Shown: positions 15,953-25,636, numbered from the stretch's first letter. The stretch: DNA of 64,000 bases from Parabacteroides chongii (GCF_029581355.1 NZ_CP120849.1:5240501-5304500); one strand, 5' to 3'. Notes: generated from the letters alone by a model not told the origin. A program made the numbers and translations.

Positions 15953-16756
15953 ATGAAACTATCATTTCTTAGCTTAGCAAGTGGAAGCAGTGGTAACTGC
16001 TATTATCTGGGTACTCCCGAGTTCGGGATACTGATTGATGCTGGTATCGGAATACGTACCATAAAGAAGGTGTTGAAAGATAAGGCGATCGACTTTTCTA
16101 AAATCGTGGCTGTCCTGATAACCCATGACCACGCCGATCATATAAAGACGGTAGGTTGCCTGGGAGAGAAAATGAACATTCCGGTATATTCTACCGCCGC
16201 CGTCCACCGGGGGATCGAAAAGAGCCGCTATGTGGAGGAAACCTTGATCGGTTCGCGCCGGATCATCGAGAAGGAAGTGCCTTTCTCGATACGCGATTTC
16301 CTGATCACCGCCTTTGAAGTTCCGCACGACAGCACCGACAACGTCGGCTATTATATCGAGTATGGCGATCATAAGTTCACCTTCGCTACCGACGTGGGCC
16401 ATATCACGGATACGGTCAGCCATTACATGCGGCTGGCGACCCATCTCATCATCGAAGCGAACTATGACGAGGAAATGTTGAAGTTCGGCACCTACCCCGC
16501 TTTCCTGAAAGAGCGTGTAGCAAGCCCGACCGGCCACCTGAGCAACCGCGAAGCTGCCGAATTCCTGGCCGCCAACTACGACCCCAAACTGAAGGATATC
16601 TGGTTGTGCCACCTCAGCCGCGACAATAATCATCCGGAGCTAGCCTATAAAACCGTCGATATCCGCCTTTTCCAGGAGGGTGTCCGTGTCGGCAAAGATG
16701 TCTCACTTATAGCACTTAAGCGTACGACTCCGTCTGATATATTTGAATTCGAGTAA
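15953..16756 (+). CDS. MBL-fold metallohydrolase, YycJ/WalJ-like
   Basis: A 267-residue metallo-beta-lactamase-fold hydrolase. The opening LSFLSLASGSSGNCYYLG is characteristic of the YycJ/WalJ group. The metal motif reads ITHDHADHI, further ligands are in FEVPHDSTDNVGYYI and FATDVGHI, and the late His in CHLSRDNNHPE. Members are predicted single- or double-strand-specific DNases; some affect cell-wall homeostasis or mismatch repair. The substrate is inferred only. It is followed by the tRNA-Lys pair. Confidence 0.9.
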   Translation: MKLSFLSLASGSSGNCYYLGTPEFGILIDAGIGIRTIKKVLKDKAIDFSKIVAVLITHDHADHIKTVGCLGEKMNIPVYSTAAVHRGIEKSRYVEETLIGSRRIIEKEVPFSIRDFLITAFEVPHDSTDNVGYYIEYGDHKFTFATDVGHITDTVSHYMRLATHLIIEANYDEEMLKFGTYPAFLKERVASPTGHLSNREAAEFLAANYDPKLKDIWLCHLSRDNNHPELAYKTVDIRLFQEGVRVGKDVSLIALKRTTPSDIFEFE

Positions 16757-16785
16757 AATTTAGTCAGAAAAAAGCGACAAAAAAA

Positions 16786-16816
16786 TTTGCAAAGAAAAAT
16801 TAAACCCCTATCTTTG
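16786..16816 (+). promoter_or_regulatory. Bacteroidota-type promoter for the tRNA-Lys pair
   Basis: TTTG at 16786-16789 and TATCTTTG at 16809-16816 with a 19-bp spacer. The first tRNA begins 56 bp downstream. Confidence 0.75.
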
Positions 16817-16871
16817 CACCCGCAATCGAGAAACAAAGATCACGATCAGGAAACGAAGATAGCAACAGATT

Positions 16872-16944
16872 GACTTGGTAGCTCAGTTGGTAGAGCAAAT
16901 GACTCTTAATCATTGGGTCGAGGGTTCGAGCCCCTCCCAGGTCA
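16872..16944 (+). tRNA. tRNA-Lys (anticodon CTT), copy 1
   Basis: A 73-nt cloverleaf. The acceptor GACTTGG pairs with CCAGGTC, the anticodon stem is AATGA/TCATT, and the loop CTCTTAA gives CTT. The T-loop is GTTCGAGCC. CCA is not encoded. Confidence 0.95.
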
Positions 16945-16962
16945 CTCCAAGATACCAACATC

Positions 16963-17035
16963 GACTTGGTAGCTCAGTTGGTAGAGCAAATGACTCTTAA
17001 TCATTGGGTCGAGGGTTCGAGCCCCTCCCAGGTCA
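16963..17035 (+). tRNA. tRNA-Lys (anticodon CTT), copy 2
   Basis: Identical over 73 nt to the copy at 16872-16944 and separated from it by 18 bp. Both share one promoter and one terminator, indicating a recent tandem duplication. Confidence 0.95.
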
Positions 17036-17038
17036 CTT

Positions 17039-17076
17039 AAAGGAAGATATTACGAAAGTGGTATCTTCCTTTTTTA
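17039..17076 (+). terminator. terminator of the tRNA-Lys operon
   Basis: AAGGAAGATA pairs with TATCTTCCTT around a short loop, followed by a T-run. Confidence 0.85.
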
Positions 17077-17205
17077 TTTCCCCATTATATATACATTCCT
17101 GATCAATCGTTAATCATTCTAATTTATTCCTTTCTGTCACATATGTTACAATTTTAAATGGATAAACAGTGTATTTTTGTTCCAACTAATTAATAAGATA
17201 AATTT

Positions 17206-17439
17206 ATGGAACAGTTACATGCACACGAAGTTCTTTTCATGATGGAAGGAAATAGTTATTCGGAAGCCAGCCTGCGGGAAGCAATCATTGGGAAATTTGG
17301 CAAGGAACAACGTTTTTATGCTTGTTCGGCTGAAAATATGAATGTGGATGAGTTGATTGAATTTCTGAAACAAAAAGGGAAATTCATGCCGAAAGATGAC
17401 GGATTCACTGTGGATATCACTAAAGTTTGCAACCATTAG
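17206..17439 (+). CDS. YecH-like putative metal-binding protein (DUF2492)
   Basis: A 77-residue protein of the YecH/DUF2492 family. It has the N-terminal HAHEVLFMM histidines, FYACSAENMNVDELIEFL in the middle and the terminal KVCNH cysteine/histidine pair, which together suggest a small metal site. Relatives often neighbour molybdenum or other metal genes, but none is adjacent here. A -7-like TATTTTTG lies at 17172-17179. Confidence 0.85.
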   Translation: MEQLHAHEVLFMMEGNSYSEASLREAIIGKFGKEQRFYACSAENMNVDELIEFLKQKGKFMPKDDGFTVDITKVCNH

Positions 17440-17483
17440 GCTATACAACACCATCCTGCATATTTGTTGTCAGCATCATAAAT

Positions 17484-17514
17484 AAAAACCGCCCTATTCT
17501 CACGAACAGGGCGG
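17484..17514 (-). terminator. minus-strand terminator
   Basis: CCGCCCT (17489-17495) pairs with AGGGCGG (17508-17514). On the minus strand the hairpin runs into TTTTTATTT, so it terminates leftward transcription, presumably from the small frame at 17621-17911. Confidence 0.7.
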
Positions 17515-17620
17515 ATGTTTGCCCACTAAAGGGCTTGGGATACAACGTTATTAGATATGAGGATTAACGTTATAGAGTAAAAAGTATGATTTCACCAATT
17601 ACATTGAATTCATAAAAAAA

Positions 17621-17911
17621 TTAGTTAGTCCAATCAACTACAAAATCAACGCCGGGGTCCTCTCTTGTACCCTGCGGCTCCATAGGGATTTCCCAATCCG
17701 TAATAAAAGCACCCGTATAATCAGATCTGTAACCCACTTCCTGGGGATTATCCTCGCCGTTCGGCGAGTTTTTACAATTCCATACCGGTGAAGCACCACG
17801 TCTGCGCCTTGCGAAACAGACGGCATACACTGATCTCAGTCTTCTTTTGTTCCCTCCACCCTTCCGGGGGAAGAAATTAGTTTCAGCTCCAAAATATTCA
17901 ACTACAATCAT
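17621..17911 (-). CDS. uncharacterised small protein (low confidence)
   Basis: A 96-codon frame starting at ATG. The first half is basic (KGGGNKRRLRSVYAV, then ARRRRG) and the second acidic (NGEDNPQE, EDPGVDFVVDW). It has one central Cys and no recognisable domain or signal peptide. The case for a gene rests on a leftward terminator 107 bp downstream and the absence of any other minus-strand gene that terminator could serve. It might be a degenerate short secreted peptide of the kind common in Bacteroidales; I could not identify it. Confidence 0.3.
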   Translation of the reverse strand: MIVVEYFGAETNFFPRKGGGNKRRLRSVYAVCFARRRRGASPVWNCKNSPNGEDNPQEVGYRSDYTGAFITDWEIPMEPQGTREDPGVDFVVDWTN

Positions 17912-18228
17912 CTATATATAAATTTTCTCTAGTTACCCTGGCAAGAGCCTTAAAAACTCTGATGTAAAGGTATTCCTCCGGAAACACTGTTTTGCACCCA
18001 TCTTCAACTATTTTATTTACGAAATTTATAAATGTAGGTCGTAGCAGAGACCAAATACTCCAAATATGCCAAAACGAGAGAACCGGAAGAAAAAATCCTC
18101 CTTTTCTGTCAAAACAGATTGTTTGTTGATAAAATCAGCTTATTTTGTAACGGCTGGCAGAAACGGAGGAAATACGCCTCCAACATTTCCCGTATGCCTG
18201 CTGTTGTATTGATATAAAAATAAAGAAA

Positions 18229-19089
18229 ATGAAGAATAAGACACATCAAAAAAGAGTCTCAGCCATACACGACATTTCCGGCTTCGGAAAATGCTCGCTG
18301 ACAGTCGCATTACCCATTTTATCAGCTGCAGGAATCGAAACCTCGGCGCTTCCCACAGCTATTCTCTCCACCCATACCGGAGGAATCAGCGGATACACAT
18401 ACAGGGACCTGACAGAGGACATGCGTCCGATCATGCAGCACTGGAAATCGCTCGACATACAATTTGACGCCATATACACCGGTTATCTCGGATCATTCGA
18501 GCAACTGGACATCGTAAAAGAGTTCTTCGACACGTTCAGGAGAGATGACAACCTGATCCTCGTCGACCCGGTGATGGGCGACAACGGTGAGCTGTATACC
18601 AGTTTCACCCGCAAATTTGCCGCCGGAATGAGATCACTCTGCCAAAAAGCGGATATCATCGTCCCCAACCTTACCGAAGCCGCTTTATTGTTGGACGAAC
18701 CTTATCGTCCGGGCCCCTATACACATGCCTACATCGAAAGCCTGCTGCGAAAACTAAGCGAACTGGGACCGAAACAGGTAGTCCTGACAGGTGTTTTCTT
18801 CAAAGACGACGAACTGGGAGCAGCCACCTACGACCGGACGACGGATGCAATCGATTATGTCTTTACCAGGAAAGTGCCCGGCTACTACCACGGGACAGGC
18901 GACGTATTCGCAAGCGCATTACTGGCAGCTTTGCTGAATGACTTCACCCTGATCGGATCGGCCGCCATCGCCGTGCATTTCACCGCCGAAAGCATCCGAC
19001 GAACCTATGAAGCCAAGACGGACTATCGTTTCGGTGTTAATTTTGAACAAAGTTTCCCCGACTTTCTAAAAGAACTGAAACTCATATAA
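18229..19089 (+). CDS. pdxY: pyridoxamine/pyridoxal kinase, PdxY-like
   Basis: A 286-residue PfkB/ribokinase-fold kinase that phosphorylates B6 vitamers for salvage to pyridoxal phosphate. Family marks include the N-terminal HDISGFGKCSLTVALPILSA, the Mg/ATP region LVDPVMGDNGELY, DIIVPNLTEAALLL, and the anion-hole motif YYHGTGDVFASALLA near the C terminus. The length is as expected. It is followed at 72 bp by the PanE relative on the same strand; no B6-specific regulatory element was recognised. Confidence 0.88.
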   Translation: MKNKTHQKRVSAIHDISGFGKCSLTVALPILSAAGIETSALPTAILSTHTGGISGYTYRDLTEDMRPIMQHWKSLDIQFDAIYTGYLGSFEQLDIVKEFFDTFRRDDNLILVDPVMGDNGELYTSFTRKFAAGMRSLCQKADIIVPNLTEAALLLDEPYRPGPYTHAYIESLLRKLSELGPKQVVLTGVFFKDDELGAATYDRTTDAIDYVFTRKVPGYYHGTGDVFASALLAALLNDFTLIGSAAIAVHFTAESIRRTYEAKTDYRFGVNFEQSFPDFLKELKLI

Positions 19090-19161
19090 ATGGTTTCGAT
19101 TTTATTTTTCATCTTTGCGTTATTATATAAAGTATTAACTTGAAACTGCCTATATTACGAC

Positions 19162-20094
19162 ATGAGTAAAATAAAAATTGCTATTTCCGGAATAGGGGCT
19201 GTAGGGGGATATTACGGTGGGTTGCTGGCAGCGTACTACCAAAACTCAGAAGAAGTGGAAATCTTTTTCATTTCACGGGGTGAAAACCTGCAGGCTATCA
19301 GAAAAGACGGATTAGAAATAAAAAAATCATTTAAGAAAATAACCGCCATGCCAACACTGGCTACTGACGATCCGACAGAAATCGGACCGGTGGACTATCT
19401 GTTCTGCTGCACCAAAAGCTATGATCTGGAAGATAATATCCGGGATCTTGCGCCGGTAATCGGCCCGGACACCATCATCATCCCGTTGCTCAACGGTGCG
19501 GATATATCCGAACGGATACAGCAAATAGTGCCCGACAACAAGGTATGGAAAGGCTGCGTTTACATCGGATCACGCCTTGTCTCACCCGGCCATGTACAAA
19601 AATTCACGTTGAAAGACCGTCTCTTCTTCGGCCACAACAGCAAGGATAAAGAAAAGCAGGTCGAGTTACAGAAGTTACTCAGCAGCGCCCGTATCCTGTC
19701 GACCAATCCTGCCGACATAGACTTCGAGGTCTGGAAAAAGTTTTTTATGATCTCCACTGCGGCAACGATCACCTCTTATTTCAACGAGACGATCAACGAA
19801 GTGATAGATAAGCATATCGACCTGTTCATCACCCTGGGATACGAACTGCAGAGCGTAGCGGAAGCCAAAGGTATCAAATTGCCGGAGGATATCGTTTTCT
19901 CATCGATCAAGTCGCAACAAATGATGCCAAACGGCTCAACCACTTCGATGCACACCGACTTCAGACGGGGAAGCAAGACCGAAATAGAGACACTGACCGG
20001 TTACGTGATACGCGAAGCAGAGGCGTTGAAGCTGGAAGTTCCTACCTACCAATTTATGTACAAGGGACTGACTCAATTCCCCTACCCCCGGTAA
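19162..20094 (+). CDS. panE: ketopantoate reductase family protein
   Basis: A 310-residue NADPH-dependent reductase of the ApbA/PanE family, which makes pantoate for CoA synthesis. The glycine-rich motif is ISGIGAVGGYYGGLLA at residues about 7-22. The substrate-binding core has CCTKSYDLED and PLLNGADISERI, and the C-terminal domain includes the MHTDFRRGSKTEIETLTGYV stretch with the family's conserved glutamate region. Some paralogues reduce other 2-ketoacids, so the exact substrate is not certain. A strong convergent terminator separates it from manA. Confidence 0.85.
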   Translation: MSKIKIAISGIGAVGGYYGGLLAAYYQNSEEVEIFFISRGENLQAIRKDGLEIKKSFKKITAMPTLATDDPTEIGPVDYLFCCTKSYDLEDNIRDLAPVIGPDTIIIPLLNGADISERIQQIVPDNKVWKGCVYIGSRLVSPGHVQKFTLKDRLFFGHNSKDKEKQVELQKLLSSARILSTNPADIDFEVWKKFFMISTAATITSYFNETINEVIDKHIDLFITLGYELQSVAEAKGIKLPEDIVFSSIKSQQMMPNGSTTSMHTDFRRGSKTEIETLTGYVIREAEALKLEVPTYQFMYKGLTQFPYPR

Positions 20095-20100
20095 GAAACA

Positions 20101-20157
20101 AATAAAGAGGAACGCTGATTTTCATTTTTGATGAATTTCAGCATTCCTCTCTTTATT
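20101..20157. terminator. long bidirectional terminator
   Basis: AATAAAGAGGAACGCTGATT and its near-perfect reverse complement ending CTCTTTATT form a stem of about 25 bp. A- and T-rich flanks on each side serve both convergent genes. Confidence 0.85.
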
Positions 20158-20202
20158 TTATGCCGCTTGCAGGCGGCTTCAAGATTCCGGAAAACTATCC
20201 GA

Positions 20203-21177
20203 TTATCCGATATAAGTCTCCATGAACTTTGCATTCGGAGCCGGTGAGATTGTCACCACTTCCGTATCGGCCGGGATCAGAACAGTCTGTCCCTGATGGA
20301 TGAAGATCTCGTTTCCTTTATTGTCACGGATAGAAGCCTTACCCTCCATACATATATATACGACAAACGAATCGAGTTCAGAGAAGTCGCGCACCATCAT
20401 CGTATCCAGGTCGAGCAGGTTGGTGGTGAAATATTTGCAATTGGCAAGTTCAACCGTGGCATTGGTATGTGCCTTATAATGCGTACGGTAGTCGGGGAGC
20501 GTCGTATAGTCGATCGCATCCTTTGCCAGTTCGGTATGCAGCTCACGTCCGTTGCCGCTGGCATCCTTACGGTCGTAATCGTAGATACGGTAAGTAATGT
20601 TGCTGGTCTGCTGTATCTCAGCGATAAAGCATCCGGCACCGATAGCATGTACGCGTCCGGCAGGCAGGAAGAAAACATCGCCCGGAGAAACTTCATAGCG
20701 CTGCAAAACGTCCATGATCGTGTTATCACCTACACGTTTCACATACTCCTCCGCGTCGATCTGCTGTGAGAAGCCGGAGTACAGCCCCGCCCCTTTCTCT
20801 GCCTTTATCACATACCACATTTCTGTCTTACCGAAAGAGTTATGGCGTTTCATAGCCAGTGCGTCGTCAGGATGCACCTGAATGGAAAGATCATCGCGAG
20901 CATCGATAAACTTGATAAGCAGGGGAAATGTAGAACCGAATTGCTCCATTACCTTTTCTCCCAGCAACTGTTTGCCGTATGTACGGATCAGTTCATCGAG
21001 TGACTTACCTTCCAAATCACCATTATCGACGATAGAATAGTTTCCTTCTACATGAGAAAGTTCCCAGCTTTCGCCGATCCCTTCTTCTACTGGCGTAATG
21101 CCCTTAAACGGGCAGATGTCTGAGCCTCCCCAAATGATCTTCTTGAGGATAGGCTTAAATGTCATTGGATATAACAT
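20203..21177 (-). CDS. manA: class I mannose-6-phosphate isomerase
   Basis: A 324-residue zinc-dependent cupin isomerase interconverting mannose 6-phosphate and fructose 6-phosphate. Metal-site motifs are visible: LSIQVHPDDALA (the QxH pair), KTEMWYVI with the conserved Glu, and LPAGRVHAIGAGCFIAEIQQ. The family's shorter bacterial form (about 315-325 residues) fits. It lies 20 bp downstream of glgB on the same strand, so the two probably form an operon linking hexose phosphates to glycogen. Confidence 0.92.
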   Translation of the reverse strand: MLYPMTFKPILKKIIWGGSDICPFKGITPVEEGIGESWELSHVEGNYSIVDNGDLEGKSLDELIRTYGKQLLGEKVMEQFGSTFPLLIKFIDARDDLSIQVHPDDALAMKRHNSFGKTEMWYVIKAEKGAGLYSGFSQQIDAEEYVKRVGDNTIMDVLQRYEVSPGDVFFLPAGRVHAIGAGCFIAEIQQTSNITYRIYDYDRKDASGNGRELHTELAKDAIDYTTLPDYRTHYKAHTNATVELANCKYFTTNLLDLDTMMVRDFSELDSFVVYICMEGKASIRDNKGNEIFIHQGQTVLIPADTEVVTISPAPNAKFMETYIG

Positions 21178-21197
21178 AACTGTGTTTTGTTGTTTGG

Positions 21198-23216
21198 TTA
21201 TTTTTTTACTTTTACTTTTCTGAGTACAACAGCACTACGTGCCGGAATGTACAGCTTCAACCATTCTTTTTTCTCTTTTTTATATAATGGGTCGAGTAAT
21301 GTGAAATGATGTATCGAATCGTCCGCGATACCAAAACCGCCGAAACGGGTAGCATCCGTATTCAATACCACCTCATACTCACCTTTAGGCACAAGGAAGC
21401 CGTAGTCGGTGTACGATTTCGTAGGACTGAAGTTGAAGACGAACACCAGGTCTTTACGCATATACGCCAGAACCTGGTCGCCATCGCTGTCCCACACCTT
21501 CTGTATCGGAGTAGACTGAAAATTCTTCACGCTGCGGATCAGTTCGACCATCTCGCGATCGAAATCGCCCAAATAATGATACTTCAAATCCATATTGTCT
21601 ACCAAATCCCACTGGCGTCGGGCATATTTATGTGACCAGCCGTTACCTTCGCGCGGAAAATCGATCCATTCCGGATGTCCGAACTCATTACCCATAAAGT
21701 TTAGGTAACCGCCGTTGATAGTCGAAGCCGTCACAAGACGTATCATCTTATGGAGTGCCACCCCGCGTTCAACCATAAAGTTATGGTCGTCTTTCTGCAT
21801 ATGCCAGTACATATCCGCATCTATCAGGCGGAAAATGATAGTCTTATCTCCTACCAGCGCCTGGTCGTGACTTTCAGCATAACTGATTGTTTTTTCGTCA
21901 GCACGACGGTTGGTCGTTTCCCACCAGATAGAAGAAGGATGCCAGTCCTCGTCTTTCTTTTCCTTGATTGTCTTGATCCAGTAATCGGGAATATTCATCG
22001 CCATACGGTAATCGAAGCCATAGCCGCCGTCTTCATATTTAGCTGCCAGGCCGGGCATACCGCTCACTTCTTCAGCAATAGTGATGGCATTTTTATTGAC
22101 CTCATGTATCAGTTTGTTGGCAAGGGTGAGATAAGCGATCGCATCGCCATCCTGATGCCCGTTAAAATAATCACCATAATTGCAGAAAGCCTCGCCCAAC
22201 CCATGACTGTAGTAAAGCATGGAGGTCACGCCGTCGAAGCGGAAACCGTCGAACTTATACTCTTCAAGCCAGAATTTGCAGTTGGACAGGAGAAAATGCA
22301 GCACCTCATTCTTTCCGTAATCAAAGCAAAGCGAATCCCATGCCGGATGTTCGCGGCGGGAACCACTAAGGAAATACTGGTTGTAAGAACCGTCGAAACG
22401 TCCGAGACCTTCCACTTCATTCTTAACAGCATGGCTGTGTACAATATCCATGATCACGGCAATACCCATCCCGTGAGCGTCGTCGATCAGGTGTTTCAGT
22501 TCTTCGGGCGTACCGAAGCGTGATGAAGCTGCGAAGAAACTGCTGACATGATAACCGAAAGATCCGTAATAAGGATGCTCCTGGATAGCCATGATTTGAA
22601 TGGCGTTGTAACCTTCACGTGCAATACGGGGCAGAACGTTGAGGCGAAATTCATCGTATGAGCCGACCTTTTCCTCGTTCGTTGACATACCTATATGGCA
22701 TTCGTAAATGAGCAGCGGGGAAGTATCCGGTTTGAAACGCTTATTTTTAAATGTATATGGCGTAGCAGGATTCCATACCTGAGCACTGAATATCTTCGTC
22801 ACAGGATCCTGGACGACACGGCGTATCCATGCCGGGATGCGTTCACCGCTTCCTCCGTCCCATTCGACCAGCAACTTGAACAGGTCTTCGTGGTGCAACA
22901 GATCTTCTTCGAGAACGATCTCCCACACGCCATAGCCCTGGCGCTTCATTTTATATTGTTCTTCTTTTTTCCAGTCGTTGAATGTACCGATCAGGTAGAT
23001 GGCCGTGGCGTTCGGGGCCCATTCGCGAAATACCCACCCCTTGTTGGTTTTGTGTAAACCGAAGTACAGATATCCGGAAGCCATTTCCGACAAGGTTTGT
23101 TTCCCCTTGTTAGTCAAGCTCTTTTCCTTATCAATCACGTATTGATACCGTCCTTCTATCGCCTCTTTATAAGGGGCAAGCCAAGGGTCATTCTTTATTA
23201 GATTCAGAGACTCCAT
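21198..23216 (-). CDS. glgB: 1,4-alpha-glucan branching enzyme (GH13)
   Basis: A 672-residue branching enzyme introducing alpha-1,6 branches in glycogen. An N-terminal CBM48 domain (TNKGWVFREWAPNATAIYLI) is followed by the GH13 barrel. Catalytic segments are DGFRFDGVTSMLYY (nucleophile Asp), ITIAEEVSG (acid/base Glu) and AESHDQALVGDK (transition-state stabiliser). An alpha-amylase C-terminal domain ends the protein. It resembles the eukaryotic/Bacteroidota type rather than the enterobacterial GlgB by its length and lack of a second N-terminal domain. It is upstream of manA. Confidence 0.92.
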   Translation of the reverse strand: MESLNLIKNDPWLAPYKEAIEGRYQYVIDKEKSLTNKGKQTLSEMASGYLYFGLHKTNKGWVFREWAPNATAIYLIGTFNDWKKEEQYKMKRQGYGVWEIVLEEDLLHHEDLFKLLVEWDGGSGERIPAWIRRVVQDPVTKIFSAQVWNPATPYTFKNKRFKPDTSPLLIYECHIGMSTNEEKVGSYDEFRLNVLPRIAREGYNAIQIMAIQEHPYYGSFGYHVSSFFAASSRFGTPEELKHLIDDAHGMGIAVIMDIVHSHAVKNEVEGLGRFDGSYNQYFLSGSRREHPAWDSLCFDYGKNEVLHFLLSNCKFWLEEYKFDGFRFDGVTSMLYYSHGLGEAFCNYGDYFNGHQDGDAIAYLTLANKLIHEVNKNAITIAEEVSGMPGLAAKYEDGGYGFDYRMAMNIPDYWIKTIKEKKDEDWHPSSIWWETTNRRADEKTISYAESHDQALVGDKTIIFRLIDADMYWHMQKDDHNFMVERGVALHKMIRLVTASTINGGYLNFMGNEFGHPEWIDFPREGNGWSHKYARRQWDLVDNMDLKYHYLGDFDREMVELIRSVKNFQSTPIQKVWDSDGDQVLAYMRKDLVFVFNFSPTKSYTDYGFLVPKGEYEVVLNTDATRFGGFGIADDSIHHFTLLDPLYKKEKKEWLKLYIPARSAVVLRKVKVKK

Positions 23217-23268
23217 GATTTATTTGAGATTGGTTTAGCGCAAAGATAAAAGAAAAAAACATACCGTA

Positions 23269-23298
23269 TTGATATTCCGTAGATATTTCTTAATTTTG
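23269..23298 (+). promoter_or_regulatory. Bacteroidota-type promoter for the CPA2 antiporter
   Basis: TTG at 23269-23271 and TAATTTTG at 23291-23298 with a 19-bp spacer. A divergent minus-strand -7 box TATCTTTG lies at 23241-23248 and may serve glgB. Confidence 0.75.
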
Positions 23299-23317
23299 CG
23301 TCAAACCCATATAACAT

Positions 23318-25624
23318 ATGAGTAAAGGAACAAAGAGTATTGCCTTTTATTTTATAATGATCCTGGTTTTTGGTTCATTAATGTATCTGATCGCCAAAGA
23401 AGGAGAAAGACAACAGATTGAAAGCGCCATCACTGCTGCCTACGACGCCCCGAAAGACCTTGGTGAAGGTTTTTCTTTGTTTTGGGAGCTGATGACGCAC
23501 CATATACAGTCGCCTATCGGAATATTATTGTTGCAGATCATCACGATCCTGCTGACCTGCCGCCTGTTCGGGTGGCTGTTCCAGAAGATAGGGCAACCGA
23601 CCGTTATCGGCGAGATCGTGGCGGGTATCGTGCTGGGACCGTCGGTGCTGGGACATCTGTCACCCGAAGTCTCGGGGTTTCTCTTCCCGGTCGAGTCGCT
23701 CGCCAATATCACGATCCTGAGCCAGTTCGGGCTGATCCTGTTCATGTTCGCCATTGGTATGGAGTTGGATATTACCGAAGTACGAAAGAAATTAAAGGAA
23801 ACCATCCTGATAAGCCATACGAGTACGATCGTACCTTTCTTCTGCGGTATGCTTACTGCCTACTTCGTTTATGACACCTATGCAGATAAAAGTACACCTT
23901 TCCTGTCGTTTGCCCTATTTGTCGGTATCGCGATGAGTATCACTGCTTTTCCTGTGCTGGCACGTATCATACAGGAGAAAGGGTTGACGCGAACGCACCT
24001 GGGAACGATCTCGCTCGCCAGTGCTGCCAACGGTGATATTACAGCCTGGTGCCTATTGGCTGTCGTGATCGCCATCGCACAGGCGGGAACGATGCTGAGT
24101 GCGATCTACAACATTCTTTTCTCCGTACTTTATATCGCTTTCATGTTTTTTGCCGTGCGTCCGTTCCTCCGGATGATCGGGCATGTATATCATAATAAGG
24201 AAGTGATCGACAAAGGGCTGGTAGCTTTTATGTTCCTCCTCCTGATAATCTCCTCCTATCTGACGGAAATGCTGGGGCTGCATGCGTTGTTCGGAGCATT
24301 CATCGCAGGCGTGGTGATGCCGAGTAATGTGAAGTTTCGTAAGATCATGACCGAGAAGGTGGAAGATGTCTCACTGGCATTGTTCCTGCCGTTGTTTTTC
24401 GTCTCGACAGGGTTACGCACCGAGATCGGTTTGCTGAACAGCCCGGAGCTGTGGTGGATGTGCGGGGTATTTATCGTAGTGGCCATCGTCGGTAAATTCG
24501 GTGGAGCGATGTTCTCCGCCCGTTTCGTAGGCGAAAGCTGGAAAGACAGTCTATATATCGGCGCGCTGATGAATACGCGCGGGCTGATGGAGCTTGTAGT
24601 GCTTACCATCGGTTACGAAATGCACATCCTCCCTCCTTCTATTTTCGTCATGCTGGTGCTGATGACATTGGTGACGACATTCATGACGATCCCGTTGGTT
24701 TCGTTCATCAAGTTCTGCTTCCAGGCACGGGAGAAAATCAAAGAATACAAGACTGTGGACGTAGCAGACGGTACTTACAAGGTGTTGCTCTCATTCGGAC
24801 GGGCTGCCAACGGACAGATCATGCTCGATGTGGCGTACCAGATGTTTGCCCATAAACGGCATCAGGTGGATCTCACGGCACTTCACCTTACCGTCGGTTC
24901 GGACGTGAACCCGTTGCATACGGACAACTTCGAAGAGGTAAGTTTCGGTCCCATCCTGTACGGAGCCAAAAAGCTGGGGATTAATATAGATACACGCTAC
25001 GAGGTATCGAACAACGCCGGACAGGACATCACCGACATTGTCAACACAGAAGGTTTCGACTTTCTGTTGGTAGGTTCAGGTATCTCGATGAGTAACCAGC
25101 CGGATGATATCGAAGCGAACCGTTACCGTACGTCGTTCTACAATCGTTTCTTCCGCCGTTTCAAGGCACCTGAATCATGGTTTTACCCGGGTGCATTATT
25201 GAAAGACAAAACGAAGATGTTTATCGGGAAAAGTAATTGTGACGTAGGTGTATTCGTAAACCGGGGATTCGTCAAGGCTAGTAATGTGATTGTAGTAATC
25301 GATTCGGAAAAAGATCTGTTTATCCTGGAATATGCCTCCACGCTACTCAAAACGACGCATGGTTCGGTAAGTATTCTCGACCGGAGCAGTTCAACGACAC
25401 CGGGCAGCGAGAAGATACAATATGCCATCCGCCAGTTTGTCGAATCGACCAAGCAGGCGAACCTGCTGGCAGAGAAGGATATGACAGCTTCACTTTTCAA
25501 CGGTTACACTTTCATGCTGATCAGTTATGATAGCTGGAATGACGTTTCCGAACATCGTCGCGAGGCGTTGCAGAAGATGCCGTCGACTCTGATTCTGAAT
25601 CATAAGGAGAAAACAGAAGAATAA
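23318..25624 (+). CDS. CPA2-family cation:proton antiporter with C-terminal cytoplasmic domain
   Basis: A 768-residue inner-membrane protein. One N-terminal hydrophobic anchor is followed by about 12 helices of the Na+/H+ exchanger fold (KefB/NapA group), including GQPTVIGEIVAGIVLGPSVL, FMFAIGMELD and LMNTRGLMELVVLTIGYE. The last 280 residues are soluble and resemble the universal-stress-protein-like domains fused to many CPA2 transporters rather than a classical TrkA-N domain. It likely exchanges Na+ or K+ for protons for pH and osmotic homeostasis. Confidence 0.9.
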   Translation: MSKGTKSIAFYFIMILVFGSLMYLIAKEGERQQIESAITAAYDAPKDLGEGFSLFWELMTHHIQSPIGILLLQIITILLTCRLFGWLFQKIGQPTVIGEIVAGIVLGPSVLGHLSPEVSGFLFPVESLANITILSQFGLILFMFAIGMELDITEVRKKLKETILISHTSTIVPFFCGMLTAYFVYDTYADKSTPFLSFALFVGIAMSITAFPVLARIIQEKGLTRTHLGTISLASAANGDITAWCLLAVVIAIAQAGTMLSAIYNILFSVLYIAFMFFAVRPFLRMIGHVYHNKEVIDKGLVAFMFLLLIISSYLTEMLGLHALFGAFIAGVVMPSNVKFRKIMTEKVEDVSLALFLPLFFVSTGLRTEIGLLNSPELWWMCGVFIVVAIVGKFGGAMFSARFVGESWKDSLYIGALMNTRGLMELVVLTIGYEMHILPPSIFVMLVLMTLVTTFMTIPLVSFIKFCFQAREKIKEYKTVDVADGTYKVLLSFGRAANGQIMLDVAYQMFAHKRHQVDLTALHLTVGSDVNPLHTDNFEEVSFGPILYGAKKLGINIDTRYEVSNNAGQDITDIVNTEGFDFLLVGSGISMSNQPDDIEANRYRTSFYNRFFRRFKAPESWFYPGALLKDKTKMFIGKSNCDVGVFVNRGFVKASNVIVVIDSEKDLFILEYASTLLKTTHGSVSILDRSSSTTPGSEKIQYAIRQFVESTKQANLLAEKDMTASLFNGYTFMLISYDSWNDVSEHRREALQKMPSTLILNHKEKTEE

Positions 25625-25636
25625 GCAGGATAAATA

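Larger units (their letters stand above)
17440..18228. other. long weakly coding gap with one possible small minus-strand gene
   Basis: The gap holds a minus-strand terminator (17484-17514), a possible 96-codon minus-strand gene (17621-17911) and two short inverted pairs near 18100 (TCTGT/ACAGA) and 18160 (GGAGG/CCTCC). The remainder, about 17912-18228, shows no gene I can support. Confidence 0.6.
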
